A stretch of 33,729 bases of DNA from Chamaesiphon sp. GL140_3_metabinner_50 (GCF_025361915.1 NZ_JANYJC010000205.1:1-33729), one strand, 5' to 3'. Shown: positions 15,573 through 24,851, numbered from the stretch's first letter. Translations and numbers: made by a program. The notes: generated by a model not told the origin, from the sequence alone.

Positions 15573-16475
15573 ATGATTCTTCCTGAAAATAAGCAAATAT
15601 TAAAAGATCTGAGCTTTAATTCCGAAATTGACTGGGATACGGGCGGCATTCCTACGTCTCAAGTCTCAAATTGGACTCAGGGGATGCGGGCTAATGCCGA
15701 TTTTTTTGGGCATGAATCGTATCGTGACAAATATTTACAAACGGAAAATTGTAGTCAAGCATTCGGCGAACGTTGGCAAGCGGCGAGCGGCAGTTGGGAT
15801 GATAAAGTCGCGATCGATATTGGCTGTGGCCCTGGAAATCTCTACGCCACCATCGGCGGTACTCCTCAAGTACTCATCGGGGTCGATATCAGTCGGGGGG
15901 CACTGGAACAGGCAATGCAACTCGGCTATATCCCACTTTTAGCCGACGCTCACGATCTGCCACTAGTTGACAACTGTGCCGATATCGTCACGCTCAATGC
16001 CGTATTGCATCATTGCGATGATATGGCCAAAGTTTTAGCCGAAGCAGCGCGGTTGGTGCGTCCTGGCGGTGTGTTGATTACCGATGAAGATCCGCAGCAG
16101 ACCGCTTGGCATCACAAAGGGCTGGGTTTGCTAGTCAATGCAGCCAGGAAACAGTTTCCGATGTATTGGCTGCCGGGACGGGCGAGTTTGTACAGGTCGA
16201 GACAGGAGCGGGCGTTAAGATTGGCGACAGAGATTCACAATCATCAGCCGGGAGATGGCGTGACACTGGATCTGTATCGCGATACGCTCGTACCGCTCGG
16301 TTTTGAGATCGAACTTTATCCTCACAATCATGGTGTTGGTGCTGAATTGTTTGCAGGTGATTACGGTCGGTCGCCTTTGAAATATACTTTGGCTCAAATG
16401 TTGTCGGGGATGAACCCCAATTCGCCGGAGGCGGCTCAATCGGTGATGTGTATCGCTCGTAAGTTGGCAGTATAA
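15573..16475 (+). CDS. Class I SAM-dependent methyltransferase, copy 2
   Basis: The ORF track starts at 15498, but residues 1-25 (MKYYCIFKYSEVW…) have no match in the paralogue. The Met at 15573 (MILPENKQ), preceded by gagg at 15557-15560, is the better start and gives 300 residues. Motif I is AIDIGCGPGNLYATIGG, then GVDIS, LADAHDLPLVDNCADIV, LNAVLHHCDDM, ARLVRPGGVLITDEDP. Over its whole length it aligns with the protein at 7076-7999, with more than half the residues alike by eye, including FPMYWLPGRA and LATEIHN. It lies between GT4 genes, so methylation of a glycan or its lipid-linked precursor is a reasonable inference. The acceptor is unknown. A histidine-rich HNHGVG near the C-terminus is shared as HYHNVG. 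Confidence 0.9.
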   Translation: MILPENKQILKDLSFNSEIDWDTGGIPTSQVSNWTQGMRANADFFGHESYRDKYLQTENCSQAFGERWQAASGSWDDKVAIDIGCGPGNLYATIGGTPQVLIGVDISRGALEQAMQLGYIPLLADAHDLPLVDNCADIVTLNAVLHHCDDMAKVLAEAARLVRPGGVLITDEDPQQTAWHHKGLGLLVNAARKQFPMYWLPGRASLYRSRQERALRLATEIHNHQPGDGVTLDLYRDTLVPLGFEIELYPHNHGVGAELFAGDYGRSPLKYTLAQMLSGMNPNSPEAAQSVMCIARKLAV

Positions 16476-16840
16476 CTTAGACCTCTTGCGAAAGTAAAAA
16501 TGCGATCGTGTCTAATATTGTTTTCGTCCAGTTCCCCTAAAGCCTAAAACCTACAACCTAAAGCGATATTGTATTATTTATCACCACAAGTTGATATATA
16601 CGGATTAAACGTTAGAAACAAGATGTTACAGTGTAGATAAGTATTGTCTCACGCGGGTCTAACTCAAAACCCGACCGCTCGAATTTTTTAATTCCTTGGT
16701 GGTGGCGATCGCTGCGATCGGGTAAATATTTTAAAACCACAATTGGGATTGCTTGGATTTCTAATCATAATTCAGGGCTGATTTTCTCATGGATATCAAT
16801 ATTGACGCGATCGGATCTCCATACATATTGCTAAATATTT
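16476..16840. other. 365-nt gap: heptamer remnant and weak hairpin, probable promoter region
   Basis: No gene. It holds a short cctaaag/cctaaaa/cctacaa remnant (16536-16564), and a cgggt…acccg inverted repeat (16654-16673, 10-nt loop) followed about 12 nt later by a short T run. It also has weak -35-like ttgata at 16591 without a good -10. Since this is the widest gap inside the + strand polysaccharide block, a promoter for the GT4-Wzc-epimerase genes is likely here. Confidence 0.4.
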
Positions 16841-17923
16841 ATGAAAGTTGCTTTGGTACATGACTATTTGACGCAACGGGGGGGTGCAGAACGAGTGTTT
16901 GAGCTGCTGTGCAAGTACTTCCCCCATGCAGACATTTTTACATCCTTGTACGATGCCAAAAACACGATCGATCTCGGAGATCGTCCGGTACAGACCACAA
17001 TTCTTCAGCAGATCCCATATGCGAGTAAGTACTTTAGGCTGCTGGCACCCTTTTACTACCCTGCTTTGCGGGCACTAGACTTGCAGGATTACGACCTGAT
17101 TATTAGCAGTTCGTCGAGCTTTGCTAAAGGTGTGAGGAAAAGACCTGGAGCCAGACATATCTGCTTTTGTCACAACATTCCCCGCTTTTTATGGGATACC
17201 AAAGTGTATCTCAGAGGGTACAAGGAATTTCAAGCATTCGCGCCGCTCCTGGAAAAAGTGTTCGGGTACCTGCGGAAACTCGACCTCCGGTATTCACAAG
17301 AACCCGATCTGTATATTGCCAACTCGACGACGGTGGCAGAACGGATTCGGCAAGTTTATGATAAGCCAGCGATTACCATCAACTATCCGATCGACGATCG
17401 CAAATTTGTGTTTTCGGAGTTCAAAGAAGATTTCTATTTAGTCTCTAGCCGTTTGCTCAGTTACAAGCGGATCGACATTATTGTTGATGCCTTTAACTCA
17501 CTGGGTTGGCCGTTGCTGATCGTGGGCGAAGGCCCCGAACGCCAGCGACTGGAGGCCAAAGCCATGCAGAACATTCGCTTTCTGGGCTACGTCAGCGATG
17601 GCGAACGCGCCCAGCTCATGGCCAAAGCTCAGGCGGTGATTATTGCCGCCTTAGAAGACTATGGGCTGGTGCCCATCGAAGCAAATTTTAGTGGAACGCC
17701 AGCGATTGTCTACGGTGCTGGGGGTGTGTTGGATACTCAGGTACCCGGTTTGACAGGCTTATTTTTTAACCGCCAAACTGCGGCGGCGATTCGGGACGCT
17801 CTGCTCGAAGCTAGTAACATTAAGTGGAACTATGCCAAGATTCGCAACCACGCGTTCGATCGGTTTACCGAAGCTGTATTCTTCCAAAAAGTTGACAGTT
17901 ATACAGGCTGGTGGAAGTCATGA
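16841..17923 (+). CDS. Glycosyltransferase family 4, mannosyltransferase-like, no. 2
   Basis: A 360-residue GT-B enzyme. It begins MKVALVHDYLTQRGGAERVFE and has the N-terminal pattern of WbaZ/WbdA-like mannosyltransferases (ICFCHNIPRFLWD, PDLYIANSTTVAERIRQVY, YPIDDRKF). The donor-binding half has LVSSRLLSYKRIDIIVDAF, LIVGEGPERQRLEA and EDYGLVPIEANFSGTPAIVYGAGG. A GDP-mannose donor is suggested by overall resemblance but is not proven. It ends 13 nt inside the start of the Wzc-like gene, so the two are translationally coupled. Confidence 0.9.
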   Translation: MKVALVHDYLTQRGGAERVFELLCKYFPHADIFTSLYDAKNTIDLGDRPVQTTILQQIPYASKYFRLLAPFYYPALRALDLQDYDLIISSSSSFAKGVRKRPGARHICFCHNIPRFLWDTKVYLRGYKEFQAFAPLLEKVFGYLRKLDLRYSQEPDLYIANSTTVAERIRQVYDKPAITINYPIDDRKFVFSEFKEDFYLVSSRLLSYKRIDIIVDAFNSLGWPLLIVGEGPERQRLEAKAMQNIRFLGYVSDGERAQLMAKAQAVIIAALEDYGLVPIEANFSGTPAIVYGAGGVLDTQVPGLTGLFFNRQTAAAIRDALLEASNIKWNYAKIRNHAFDRFTEAVFFQKVDSYTGWWKS

Positions 17924-20280
17924 AGATGCGGAAATTAGACAAACTAACGCTCGATGCGAACGAGGTAGTGATGGCTCAAAATCTCATTAGATCCGATCGT
18001 GAAGATGCGGATTACGACCAGTTATTTGTCGATAGTAGCGAGGTGCCGCTCGCCGAACGATCGATTACGGCTTTTGGAGTAACAAATGCAGATCCTGGAT
18101 ACGGTCAGCTCTTGGCGGTGCTGTTGCGTCGCAAACTTTGGGTCTTGGCATCTTGGATGGGAGCAGTCGGAGTCGCTTGGTTCATCGGTTCGTATCAAGA
18201 ACCAACCTACCGCAGTTCGATGCAACTCCTCGTCGATCAAAACTATCGCGGCAAATCCGAACCCGGAGGCAGCAATACCCAGTTTGCCGACTCTGATGTC
18301 CAAGCCGACTATGCCACTCAACTCACACTGATGAATAGTTCGATCTTGCTCCAACGGATCGTCGATCGGCTGCGCCCGACTTATCCCCAGATCGGCAGCG
18401 ATGAAATCAAAAAATCGCTATCAGTGACTCAGGTCACAATGGGCAAAACCGCTGACAAAAAAGTGGATACCAAAATTTTTGAAGCGGCTTATGAAGATCG
18501 CGATCCGCTCAAAGCGCAGCAAATTTTGCAAACGGTACAACAAGTTTATCAAGACTATAATCGCGAACAACAAAAGCTGCGCTTGGCTAAGGGGCTAGCA
18601 TTTATTAACGAGCAAGTGCCACAGATCCAGCAGCAACTCCACCAAGCTGAATCCGCGCTCGAAAAATTTCGCAAAAGTCACAACTTTATCAATCCCGAAC
18701 TGCAATCGAAGACTTTAGTTGAGTCTTTGGATAATATCTTGCGGGAGCAGGGGACGAACGTGTTGCAAATTCGGGATTTGAGTAGCCGCTATGCCACCTT
18801 AGAACAAAAAATCGCCCTTTCGCCCCAGGCGAGTTCCGAGGCGACCCGCTTGAGTCAATCCCCCCGCTATCAAAATATCCTGAATGAGGTTCAAAAGACA
18901 GAGCTAGCCTTGAGACAGGAGCGACTGCGATTTACCGATCGCGCGGCTAGCGTTCAGAAATTAAGCGAACAGCGGCAGCAGCTACAGGCGCAACTAGAGA
19001 TCGAGCAGCGGCGGATTTTGCCCAATGGCAGCAAGGGCGGCAATTCCGGGGGTACCGAGCCGCTCCTGAAATCTGGACAATTGGGGACGACGGATCTGAG
19101 CTTAACTAGCCAATTTGTAGACGTGCAGGTCACTTTAACAGCGGCTCGCGCTCGCGCTCAAACCCTGGCTCAGATGGAACGCCGCTACAAGCAACAACTC
19201 CAACAATTTCCAGCATTGCTCTCGGAATATAACCGCTTGCAACCAGCGGTGCAAGTCAATCAGGAGACACTCCAGCAGTTGCTAAAATCTCGGCAGGCGA
19301 TGGGATTAGAGATCGCGCGGGGTGGATTTGATTGGCAGGTCGTCGAAGAGCCGAGGCTAGGACGCAAAACAGGCCCAGATTTGAACCGCATTGTCTTGTT
19401 GGGGGCGGTAATTGGTTTATTCCTCGGTGGAATCGTTGCCTTTGCGCGGGAATGGCTGGATGATTCGATTCATTCCCTAGACGAACTGAAAAAACACACC
19501 AATCTACCTGTGTTGGGGGGTGTGCCAGCCATCTCGTCACCGGGCACTCAGTCGGGAATTGTCCTGCCCTTGCGCCAGCTATCGACTGCAACTATTTCGA
19601 CCATGGAGATAATTCAATCCTTGCCATTTCGCGAGTCGCTCGATCTAGCTTATCAAAACATTCAACTGCTGGAGTCTTCGCGACTTGGCATCGCTCACGG
19701 CTTGCGAACGCGCAAGTCGCTAGCGATTACTTCAGCTTTAGCTGGTGAGGGTAAATCGACGCTAGCGATCGGGTTGGCGTTGAGTGCGGCGCGGTTGCAC
19801 CAGCGGGTCTTGCTGATCGATGCCGATCTACGTCGTCCCAGTTTGCACAAACAATTAGATTTGTTTAATACTGTGGGGCTATCAACGTTACTCAGTGACA
19901 ATACTGAAACCTTAATCGCCAAGGCGATTCAGCCGCTGGCGGCTAATGGCAATCTCGACGTGTTGACAGCAGGGCCAACTCCACTCGATCCGGCTCAACT
20001 GCTCAGTTCGCGGCGGATGGCTGAGTTAATGACCGAGTTTAACGCTCACTACGATCTAGTTTTAATCGATACGGCACCGATCTTGGGCATTGTCGATGCG
20101 GTGATGGTTGCCGCTGTTTGTAGTGGTGTCGTGCTAGTCGAGCGGATCGGCCGATCGCATCGCAAAGATTTAAGTGAGGCGGTGTTTGTGATGCAGCGGT
20201 TTAATGTCGTGGGGCTAATTCTCAACGGGGTGCCACAGTCCGCCACTTACCAGCGGATCGAGGAGGAGCGGGATGCCTAA
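17911..20280 (+). CDS. Wzc-type polysaccharide co-polymerase / tyrosine autokinase
   Basis: A 789-residue inner-membrane protein. There is a cytoplasmic N-terminal stretch, then TM1 (LWVLASWMGAVGVAWFI, about 75-92) and a periplasmic Wzz domain (TYRSSMQLLVD). Long Gln-rich coiled coils follow (about 220-470), then TM2 (IVLLGAVIGLFLGGIVAF, about 495-515) and a BY-kinase domain: Walker A ALAGEGKSTLA (about 608), A' LLIDADLRRPS (about 641), Walker B LVLIDTAPI (about 717). It sets chain length and drives export of surface polysaccharide. The C-terminal tail is short (ATYQRIEEERDA) with a single tyrosine, not the Tyr cluster of E. coli Wzc. Starts possible: GTG 17911, ATG 17920, ATG 17926, all overlapping the preceding GT gene. 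Confidence 0.93.
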   Translation: MEVMKMRKLDKLTLDANEVVMAQNLIRSDREDADYDQLFVDSSEVPLAERSITAFGVTNADPGYGQLLAVLLRRKLWVLASWMGAVGVAWFIGSYQEPTYRSSMQLLVDQNYRGKSEPGGSNTQFADSDVQADYATQLTLMNSSILLQRIVDRLRPTYPQIGSDEIKKSLSVTQVTMGKTADKKVDTKIFEAAYEDRDPLKAQQILQTVQQVYQDYNREQQKLRLAKGLAFINEQVPQIQQQLHQAESALEKFRKSHNFINPELQSKTLVESLDNILREQGTNVLQIRDLSSRYATLEQKIALSPQASSEATRLSQSPRYQNILNEVQKTELALRQERLRFTDRAASVQKLSEQRQQLQAQLEIEQRRILPNGSKGGNSGGTEPLLKSGQLGTTDLSLTSQFVDVQVTLTAARARAQTLAQMERRYKQQLQQFPALLSEYNRLQPAVQVNQETLQQLLKSRQAMGLEIARGGFDWQVVEEPRLGRKTGPDLNRIVLLGAVIGLFLGGIVAFAREWLDDSIHSLDELKKHTNLPVLGGVPAISSPGTQSGIVLPLRQLSTATISTMEIIQSLPFRESLDLAYQNIQLLESSRLGIAHGLRTRKSLAITSALAGEGKSTLAIGLALSAARLHQRVLLIDADLRRPSLHKQLDLFNTVGLSTLLSDNTETLIAKAIQPLAANGNLDVLTAGPTPLDPAQLLSSRRMAELMTEFNAHYDLVLIDTAPILGIVDAVMVAAVCSGVVLVERIGRSHRKDLSEAVFVMQRFNVVGLILNGVPQSATYQRIEEERDA

Positions 20281-20342
20281 CCCCGATCGCCGCAATTACA
20301 CCAACTATCTAGCAGATTTTAACCGAGGGAGGACTTAGCTAT

Positions 20343-21287
20343 ATGACACGAACTAAGAAGGTAATCATCACAGGTGGGGCGGGTTTTATCGGTTCGGCGG
20401 CGATCGCCGCACTGCAAAATTGCGGTCACGATCTTTATGCGATCGACAATTTATCATTTGGCAATCGCCAGTTTATCGATCTCCCCGCCGCGCATTTTTT
20501 TGAGGTCGATCTCCTCGATCGAGCCGAGCTGTCTAGAGTAGTCAGCCAAATTAGTCCAGACTGGATCGTTCATCTAGCGGCGATCCATTTTATTCCCTAC
20601 TGTAACCAGCATCCAGTCGCAGCCGCCCAGGTGAACATTCAGGGGACGATGAATGTCCTTGCTGCTGCCAAAAATGTCCGCAATCTGGAAAAAGTATTTT
20701 TTGCTTCCACTGCTGCCGTTTATCCGATCTACGATCGGGCGATCTCCGAAACGCATCCGCCCGCACCTACAGACATCTACGGTTTGTCGAAGCTAGCAGG
20801 AGAACATCTGATGAATGAGTTTCACTTGCAAACCGATATTCCCACGATCGTCTGTCGGTTCTTCAATGCCTTCGGCCCCAACGAGACGAATGCCCATGTA
20901 ATTCCTGAAATTCAGCGGCAGATTAATGCCGGATGCCGCACCATTGGGTTAGGCAATCTCGATCCCAAGCGAGACTTTATCCACACCTCCGATATGGCTG
21001 ATGCGATCGTCAAATTGCTAACCACCTGCGATCGGGGCATCGAAATATTTAATCTCGGTCGGGGGATCGAATATTCCGTAACCGAAGTAGTCACGGCATT
21101 CGAGCAAGTATTAGGTGAAAAAATCATCATTGAAGTCGATCCGGCTAGAGTCCGCAAGGTCGAACGGATGCATTTACTCGCTGATATTACTAAGCTGAAA
21201 AATTTTATCGATTGGGAGCCAAAAATTAGTCTCAAACAAGGAATTAGTACCTTAATCGATCGGCAACTAATTACAGTTATTGGATAG
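20343..21287 (+). CDS. NAD-dependent epimerase/dehydratase (UDP-glucose 4-epimerase-like)
   Basis: A 314-residue short-chain dehydrogenase of the extended type. Features are VIITGGAGFIGSAA (NAD-binding loop), YAIDNLSFGNRQ, HLAAIHFIPYCNQHP, the catalytic Ser/Tyr-Lys in ASTAAVYPIY and YGLSKLAGE, CRFFNAFGPNETNAHVIPEI and KRDFIHTSDMADAI. These fit nucleotide-sugar epimerases such as GalE or GlcNAc-4-epimerase; the substrate cannot be fixed. It provides a sugar donor for the locus. A good SD (ggagg at 20330-20334) precedes the ATG. It is 62 nt after the Wzc-like gene. Confidence 0.92.
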   Translation: MTRTKKVIITGGAGFIGSAAIAALQNCGHDLYAIDNLSFGNRQFIDLPAAHFFEVDLLDRAELSRVVSQISPDWIVHLAAIHFIPYCNQHPVAAAQVNIQGTMNVLAAAKNVRNLEKVFFASTAAVYPIYDRAISETHPPAPTDIYGLSKLAGEHLMNEFHLQTDIPTIVCRFFNAFGPNETNAHVIPEIQRQINAGCRTIGLGNLDPKRDFIHTSDMADAIVKLLTTCDRGIEIFNLGRGIEYSVTEVVTAFEQVLGEKIIIEVDPARVRKVERMHLLADITKLKNFIDWEPKISLKQGISTLIDRQLITVIG

Positions 21288-21317
21288 CAACAAAGTGACG
21301 ATCTGGATGTCAGTAAA

Positions 21318-21349
21318 ACCAACTAGATCGTGCCTGAAATCTAGTTGGT
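21318..21349. terminator. Perfect 11-bp hairpin after the epimerase gene
   Basis: accaactagat and atctagttggt pair perfectly around a 10-nt loop, 31 nt after the epimerase stop. No T run follows, so it may be an attenuator or part of a dispersed element rather than a classical terminator. A dispersed repeat (ccctgagcgaagccgaaggg, about 21360-21379) follows directly. Confidence 0.4.
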
Positions 21350-21352
21350 GGA

Positions 21353-21390
21353 CAGCCTGCCCTGAGCGAAGCCGAAGGGTGCCCACCCTA
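21353..21390. repeat. Dispersed repeat (ccctgagcgaagccgaaggg)
   Basis: cagcctgccctgagcgaagccgaagggtgcccaccct is partly self-complementary (ccct…aggg) and is related to the segment at 338-361 in inverted orientation. It lies 37 nt before the next GT gene. Confidence 0.5.
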
Positions 21391-21415
21391 TTCTCAATTC
21401 TCAACTGTTCGACTC

Positions 21416-22672
21416 ATGAGCCATCAGCAAAAAATTCTGTTTCACTTGCCAATCTCCAATCCACCAGATGCCTTGAATGGCACTAATGGTCGCGTATTGG
21501 GAATGCTCAAATATTTCCACGATCGTCGCGACAGGTTTGCGGTAGATGCGATCGCTGGTAATAAATTCGGCGTACCAGAATGGAATGACGATCGCCAGCT
21601 CGATGTCTTAAAATTTGTCGATAATATTTTCGTCTATCGGGGCGAAAGCAACTGGTCTGACTTTGTTTATACCCGCGCTCAAAGCTTCTATCATCAACGG
21701 CTATTGCGTCAACAACTCCCCGTCGATTCAGATTATTTTGCACCGCCTGGTTATGTTAGCTATTTAACCAAATTATTAGCGCAACGAAGTTATGATTTTA
21801 TCTGGATTAATAATCTCGACTATGCCCATTTAGCTAGCGACTTGCGATCGCCTAAGCTTCAGACAGTTATCGATATTCATGATATTACTACTCGCTTTCG
21901 GCTGGTCAGAAAGAAGATCGATTTCTCTAAAAACTTGAAGTTTGACTATCAAGCAAATTTTGAGCGAGAGATCGCTTTACTCGATCGATTTGACAACGTA
22001 ATTGTCGATTCTCAATTCGAGCGAAACATCCTCGCCAAAGAACTTTCTCCCGCCAAACTGCACTTTATTCCCTCCCAAGTAAATGGTCTAGATAGTGGCA
22101 GCAACTCGACTCCTTATCTAGCGCGCAGATTTGAGTATGATGTGTTGTTTGTGGGATCTGATAATCAACCCAATCGTGAAGGAATGCAATTCTTTTTAGA
22201 TGAAGTTTTACCATTAATTGTCGAGCAGAAACCCGCGCTTAAAGTCGCGATCGCTGGCAAAATATCGTCCGTAGTTCGAGTCGAACCTGTGCTGGCTAAA
22301 AACTTGATGTGCTTGGGTTACGTTCCCGATCTGTCCGAACTTTATCTAAAATCGAGGTTAGTAATTTGCCCCTTACGAACGGGTGCGGGGACGAAGTTTA
22401 AGCTGGTAGAGGCGATGGCTTATGCGATGCCGATCGTCGCTACAATTCATTCAGCATCAGCTTTAAGTTTAGTCGATCGGGTGAATGCTTTTATTACTGA
22501 CGATCCGGTGGCTTATGCCGATCGAGTTTTGCGGTTGATTCACGAACCAGAGTTAGCCGCTCGATGTTCGGTTCAAATATCTCAAACCTATGCCAGTCAA
22601 CATGAGAGCGCGGCTATTTATACTAAACTCGATGCCATCTTTGAAGCCGATCTGGTTAAAACGGCAGTCTAA
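21416..22672 (+). CDS. Glycosyltransferase family 4, no. 3
   Basis: A 418-residue GT-B glycosyltransferase of the PslH/ExpE7-like style. It starts MSHQQKILFHLPISNPPDALNG, without SD. Visible parts are TVIDIHDITTRFR in the N-terminal domain, VLFVGSDNQPNREGMQFFLDEVLP (linker to the donor domain), MCLGYVPDLSELYLKSRLVICPLRTGAGTKFKLVEAMAYAMPIVAT. The last motif replaces the E-x7-E glutamates by the GTGxKxKxxEAM variant found in many exopolysaccharide transferases. Sugar specificity is unknown. It follows the epimerase gene by 128 nt and precedes the ABC exporter gene by 95 nt. Confidence 0.9.
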   Translation: MSHQQKILFHLPISNPPDALNGTNGRVLGMLKYFHDRRDRFAVDAIAGNKFGVPEWNDDRQLDVLKFVDNIFVYRGESNWSDFVYTRAQSFYHQRLLRQQLPVDSDYFAPPGYVSYLTKLLAQRSYDFIWINNLDYAHLASDLRSPKLQTVIDIHDITTRFRLVRKKIDFSKNLKFDYQANFEREIALLDRFDNVIVDSQFERNILAKELSPAKLHFIPSQVNGLDSGSNSTPYLARRFEYDVLFVGSDNQPNREGMQFFLDEVLPLIVEQKPALKVAIAGKISSVVRVEPVLAKNLMCLGYVPDLSELYLKSRLVICPLRTGAGTKFKLVEAMAYAMPIVATIHSASALSLVDRVNAFITDDPVAYADRVLRLIHEPELAARCSVQISQTYASQHESAAIYTKLDAIFEADLVKTAV

Positions 22673-22705
22673 AGCAAACTTAGCAGTTGAGATCGATCTT
22701 CGATC

Positions 22706-22745
22706 GTTACTATTCACTATTCACTATCCCCTAGAACCTACAACT
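22706..22745. repeat. STRR-type remnant before the ABC exporter gene
   Basis: actattcactattcactatcccctagaacctacaactcg: two heptamers (attcact) and a cctagaacctaca stretch related to the cctaaaa family. It lies about 25 nt before the ATG at 22768. Confidence 0.5.
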
Positions 22746-22767
22746 CGATTTAGATGCCAAACAGCTT

Positions 22768-24615
22768 ATGTTTAAACTTCCCGCCTCTGTTCGAGTTTTA
22801 TTAAAAGCCACCACTTTTTGGCAGACTAACCATCCGATCTTGCGAGAGTTCAAATATTTTCCCAAGATTGCGCTCTTAGCCATCGTATTCTCTCTACTTG
22901 CAGCCGCTTTTGAGGGAATTGGATTAGGTTTTCTCCTCTCCTTTTTACAAAATCTGACAAGTCCCAATGCAGCACCACTCAAAACAGGTATTAATTGGTT
23001 CGATCTGTGGTTTTTAGGTGTCAATACATCTGCTACCAGTCGGCTGTACCGGATCTCTGCGGCGATCTGGCTGAGTACTTGTACGCGGGCAATATTTAAT
23101 TATTTAGCTCAACTTTATACAGAGTTTTCCCAGCTTCTTTTAACAGATCGGCTCCGCAAGCGAATTTTTGAACAGCTTCAGGCGGTAAGCTTGAGCTACT
23201 TTTCAACTTCAAATTCAGGAGATTTAATTAATACGATTACTTCAGAGATAGAACGCTTTAAACAAGTATTCAATGGCAGTTCTTTTTTATTCACTAGGAG
23301 TCTGGCAATTCTAGTTTACTTGGTGTCGATGTTGTTAATTTCTTGGCAACTAACGATCGTGGCATTCCTACTGTTTAGTTTGATGGCTGTGGGTTTGTCT
23401 ACCGCGAGCAAGCGGGTACGCGAAGGTAGTTTTGAGGTTTCGACAGCAAATGGTGATTTTACTACTGTCGCGATCGAACTTATTAGTGGAATGCGGACGG
23501 TGTGGGCGTTTGCGACCCACGACTACGAACGAAGACGTTTTTATCAAGCCAGCGAACGGGTTGTCCGCTCGTCGGCAAAAATGGTGGGGCTGTGGGCAAT
23601 GGTCAAGCCCCTAGCTGAAGGCATTGCCACAACGATCCTGATTGTGATGATTCTGGTGGCTTTTAATGGCTTTTTAACTAACGGAGCATTGCCAGTTGCT
23701 TCATTACTAACTTTTCTATTCATCCTGATTAGATTAGTCCCATTTATTCAGGATGTAAATTCCATTGTCGCGGTACTCAATAGTCTGCATGGCTCTAAAG
23801 CGAAGATTGAAGAAGTATTGAGAACTGATAATAAGACATATTTTCACAATGGCACGATCGAATTTACAGGCTTAAAACGATCGATTGAATTAATTGATGT
23901 TGATTTTAGCTACGATGACGATCGCTTAATTCTGCAAAATATTACGCTGTCGATCGAGCGCGATCGGGTAACTGCTCTAGTTGGTGCTTCTGGTGCTGGC
24001 AAAACAACTTTAGCCGATCTGATTGCCCGCTTTTACGATCCGACGGCTGGTTCGATCGCGATCGATGGAGTCGAGCTGCGGCAGTTAGAAATCGATTCAT
24101 TTCGGCGCAAGTTAGCGGTAGTCAGTCAAGATACGTTTATCTTTAATACTTCTGTCCGCAACAATATTGCCTATGGCACAGCAACAGCAACCGATATCGA
24201 AATTTATCGGGCTGCGGAGCTTGCTAACGCGCTGGAATTTATCCAGGAGATGCCCCAAGGGTTTGAGACGATGCTCGGCGAACGTGGTGTCAGGCTATCT
24301 GGCGGACAAAGGCAACGCATCGCGATCGCCCGCGCCCTGTTGCGCGATCCGGAAATCTTAATCCTCGATGAAGCGACTAGTGCCTTGGATTCTGTTTCCG
24401 AAAAAATCATTCAGGAATCGATCGAACGGCTGGCGAGGGGGCGGACGACGATCGCCATCGCCCATCGTCTTTCTACCATCTCCAAGGCGGATAAAGTCGT
24501 GGTACTCGATCGCGGGCGAATTGTCGAGCAGGGCACCTACCAAGAGCTACTCCAACAGCAACAGTATCTCTGGAAATATCACCAGATGCAATATGTTCAA
24601 CAACATGCAGTTTAA
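22768..24615 (+). CDS. ABC exporter (MsbA/PglK/HepA-like half-transporter)
   Basis: A 615-residue fused membrane and ATPase half-transporter. Residues 1-330 hold six hydrophobic helices (e.g. IALLAIVFSLLAAAFEGIGLGFLL, LAILVYLVSMLLISW). The ATPase has Walker A GASGAGKTTLAD (about 408), Q-loop VVSQDTFIF, signature LSGGQRQRIAIARAL (about 510), Walker B ILILDEATSALD (about 530) and the switch His in IAIAHRLSTI. All catalytic residues are intact. Homodimers of this type flip lipid-linked saccharides (PglK) or lipid A (MsbA). In heterocyst formers the related HepA is needed for envelope polysaccharide. Its position among glycosyltransferase genes favours export of a lipid-linked oligosaccharide. 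HepA orthology is a guess needing a tree. The ORFs 24167-24829 in other frames are shadows. Confidence 0.93.
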   Translation: MFKLPASVRVLLKATTFWQTNHPILREFKYFPKIALLAIVFSLLAAAFEGIGLGFLLSFLQNLTSPNAAPLKTGINWFDLWFLGVNTSATSRLYRISAAIWLSTCTRAIFNYLAQLYTEFSQLLLTDRLRKRIFEQLQAVSLSYFSTSNSGDLINTITSEIERFKQVFNGSSFLFTRSLAILVYLVSMLLISWQLTIVAFLLFSLMAVGLSTASKRVREGSFEVSTANGDFTTVAIELISGMRTVWAFATHDYERRRFYQASERVVRSSAKMVGLWAMVKPLAEGIATTILIVMILVAFNGFLTNGALPVASLLTFLFILIRLVPFIQDVNSIVAVLNSLHGSKAKIEEVLRTDNKTYFHNGTIEFTGLKRSIELIDVDFSYDDDRLILQNITLSIERDRVTALVGASGAGKTTLADLIARFYDPTAGSIAIDGVELRQLEIDSFRRKLAVVSQDTFIFNTSVRNNIAYGTATATDIEIYRAAELANALEFIQEMPQGFETMLGERGVRLSGGQRQRIAIARALLRDPEILILDEATSALDSVSEKIIQESIERLARGRTTIAIAHRLSTISKADKVVVLDRGRIVEQGTYQELLQQQQYLWKYHQMQYVQQHAV

Positions 24616-24663
24616 AAGAATGTTCAAACATACGGATATGAGTTATCTGTTTATACCGAGATT

Positions 24664-24752
24664 GGTGGGAATCCCCCTCAATCCCCCTTTGGAAAGGGGG
24701 ACTTCCGGATCCGGTTCCCCCCTTTTGAAGGGGGGTTAGGGGGGATTCTCCA
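24664..24752. mobile_element. MITE-like GC-rich element, copy B
   Basis: aatccccct…aatccccctttggaaagggggacttccggatccggttccccccttttgaaggggggttaggggggatt is a nest of G5-6/C5-6 palindromes centred on ttccggatccgg. The stretch from 24681 to 24747 reappears in reverse orientation at 30320-30384 (copy D) with only few changes. The terminal repeats of copies C and D are not obvious here. It fills the 236-nt gap between the ABC exporter and the GT39-like gene. Confidence 0.7.
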
Positions 24753-24851
24753 GGATCTATGCAGCAAAATATCCGCATCCATTCATTTCCTAAGTTCGAC
24801 CGAAAGCTCAAACACGATCGAAACAACATTTAATTTTCAGAGGTTGTAATT

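Noticed and set aside
16590-16700. Riboswitch or tRNA in the 365-nt gap before the GT4 gene
   Set aside because: No cloverleaf, T-loop sequence or known aptamer core could be found; only a weak inverted repeat is present.
24664-24829. ORFs over the gap 24616-24851
   Set aside because: They read through the palindromic MITE core (Gly/Ser/Pro-rich) and carry no domain.
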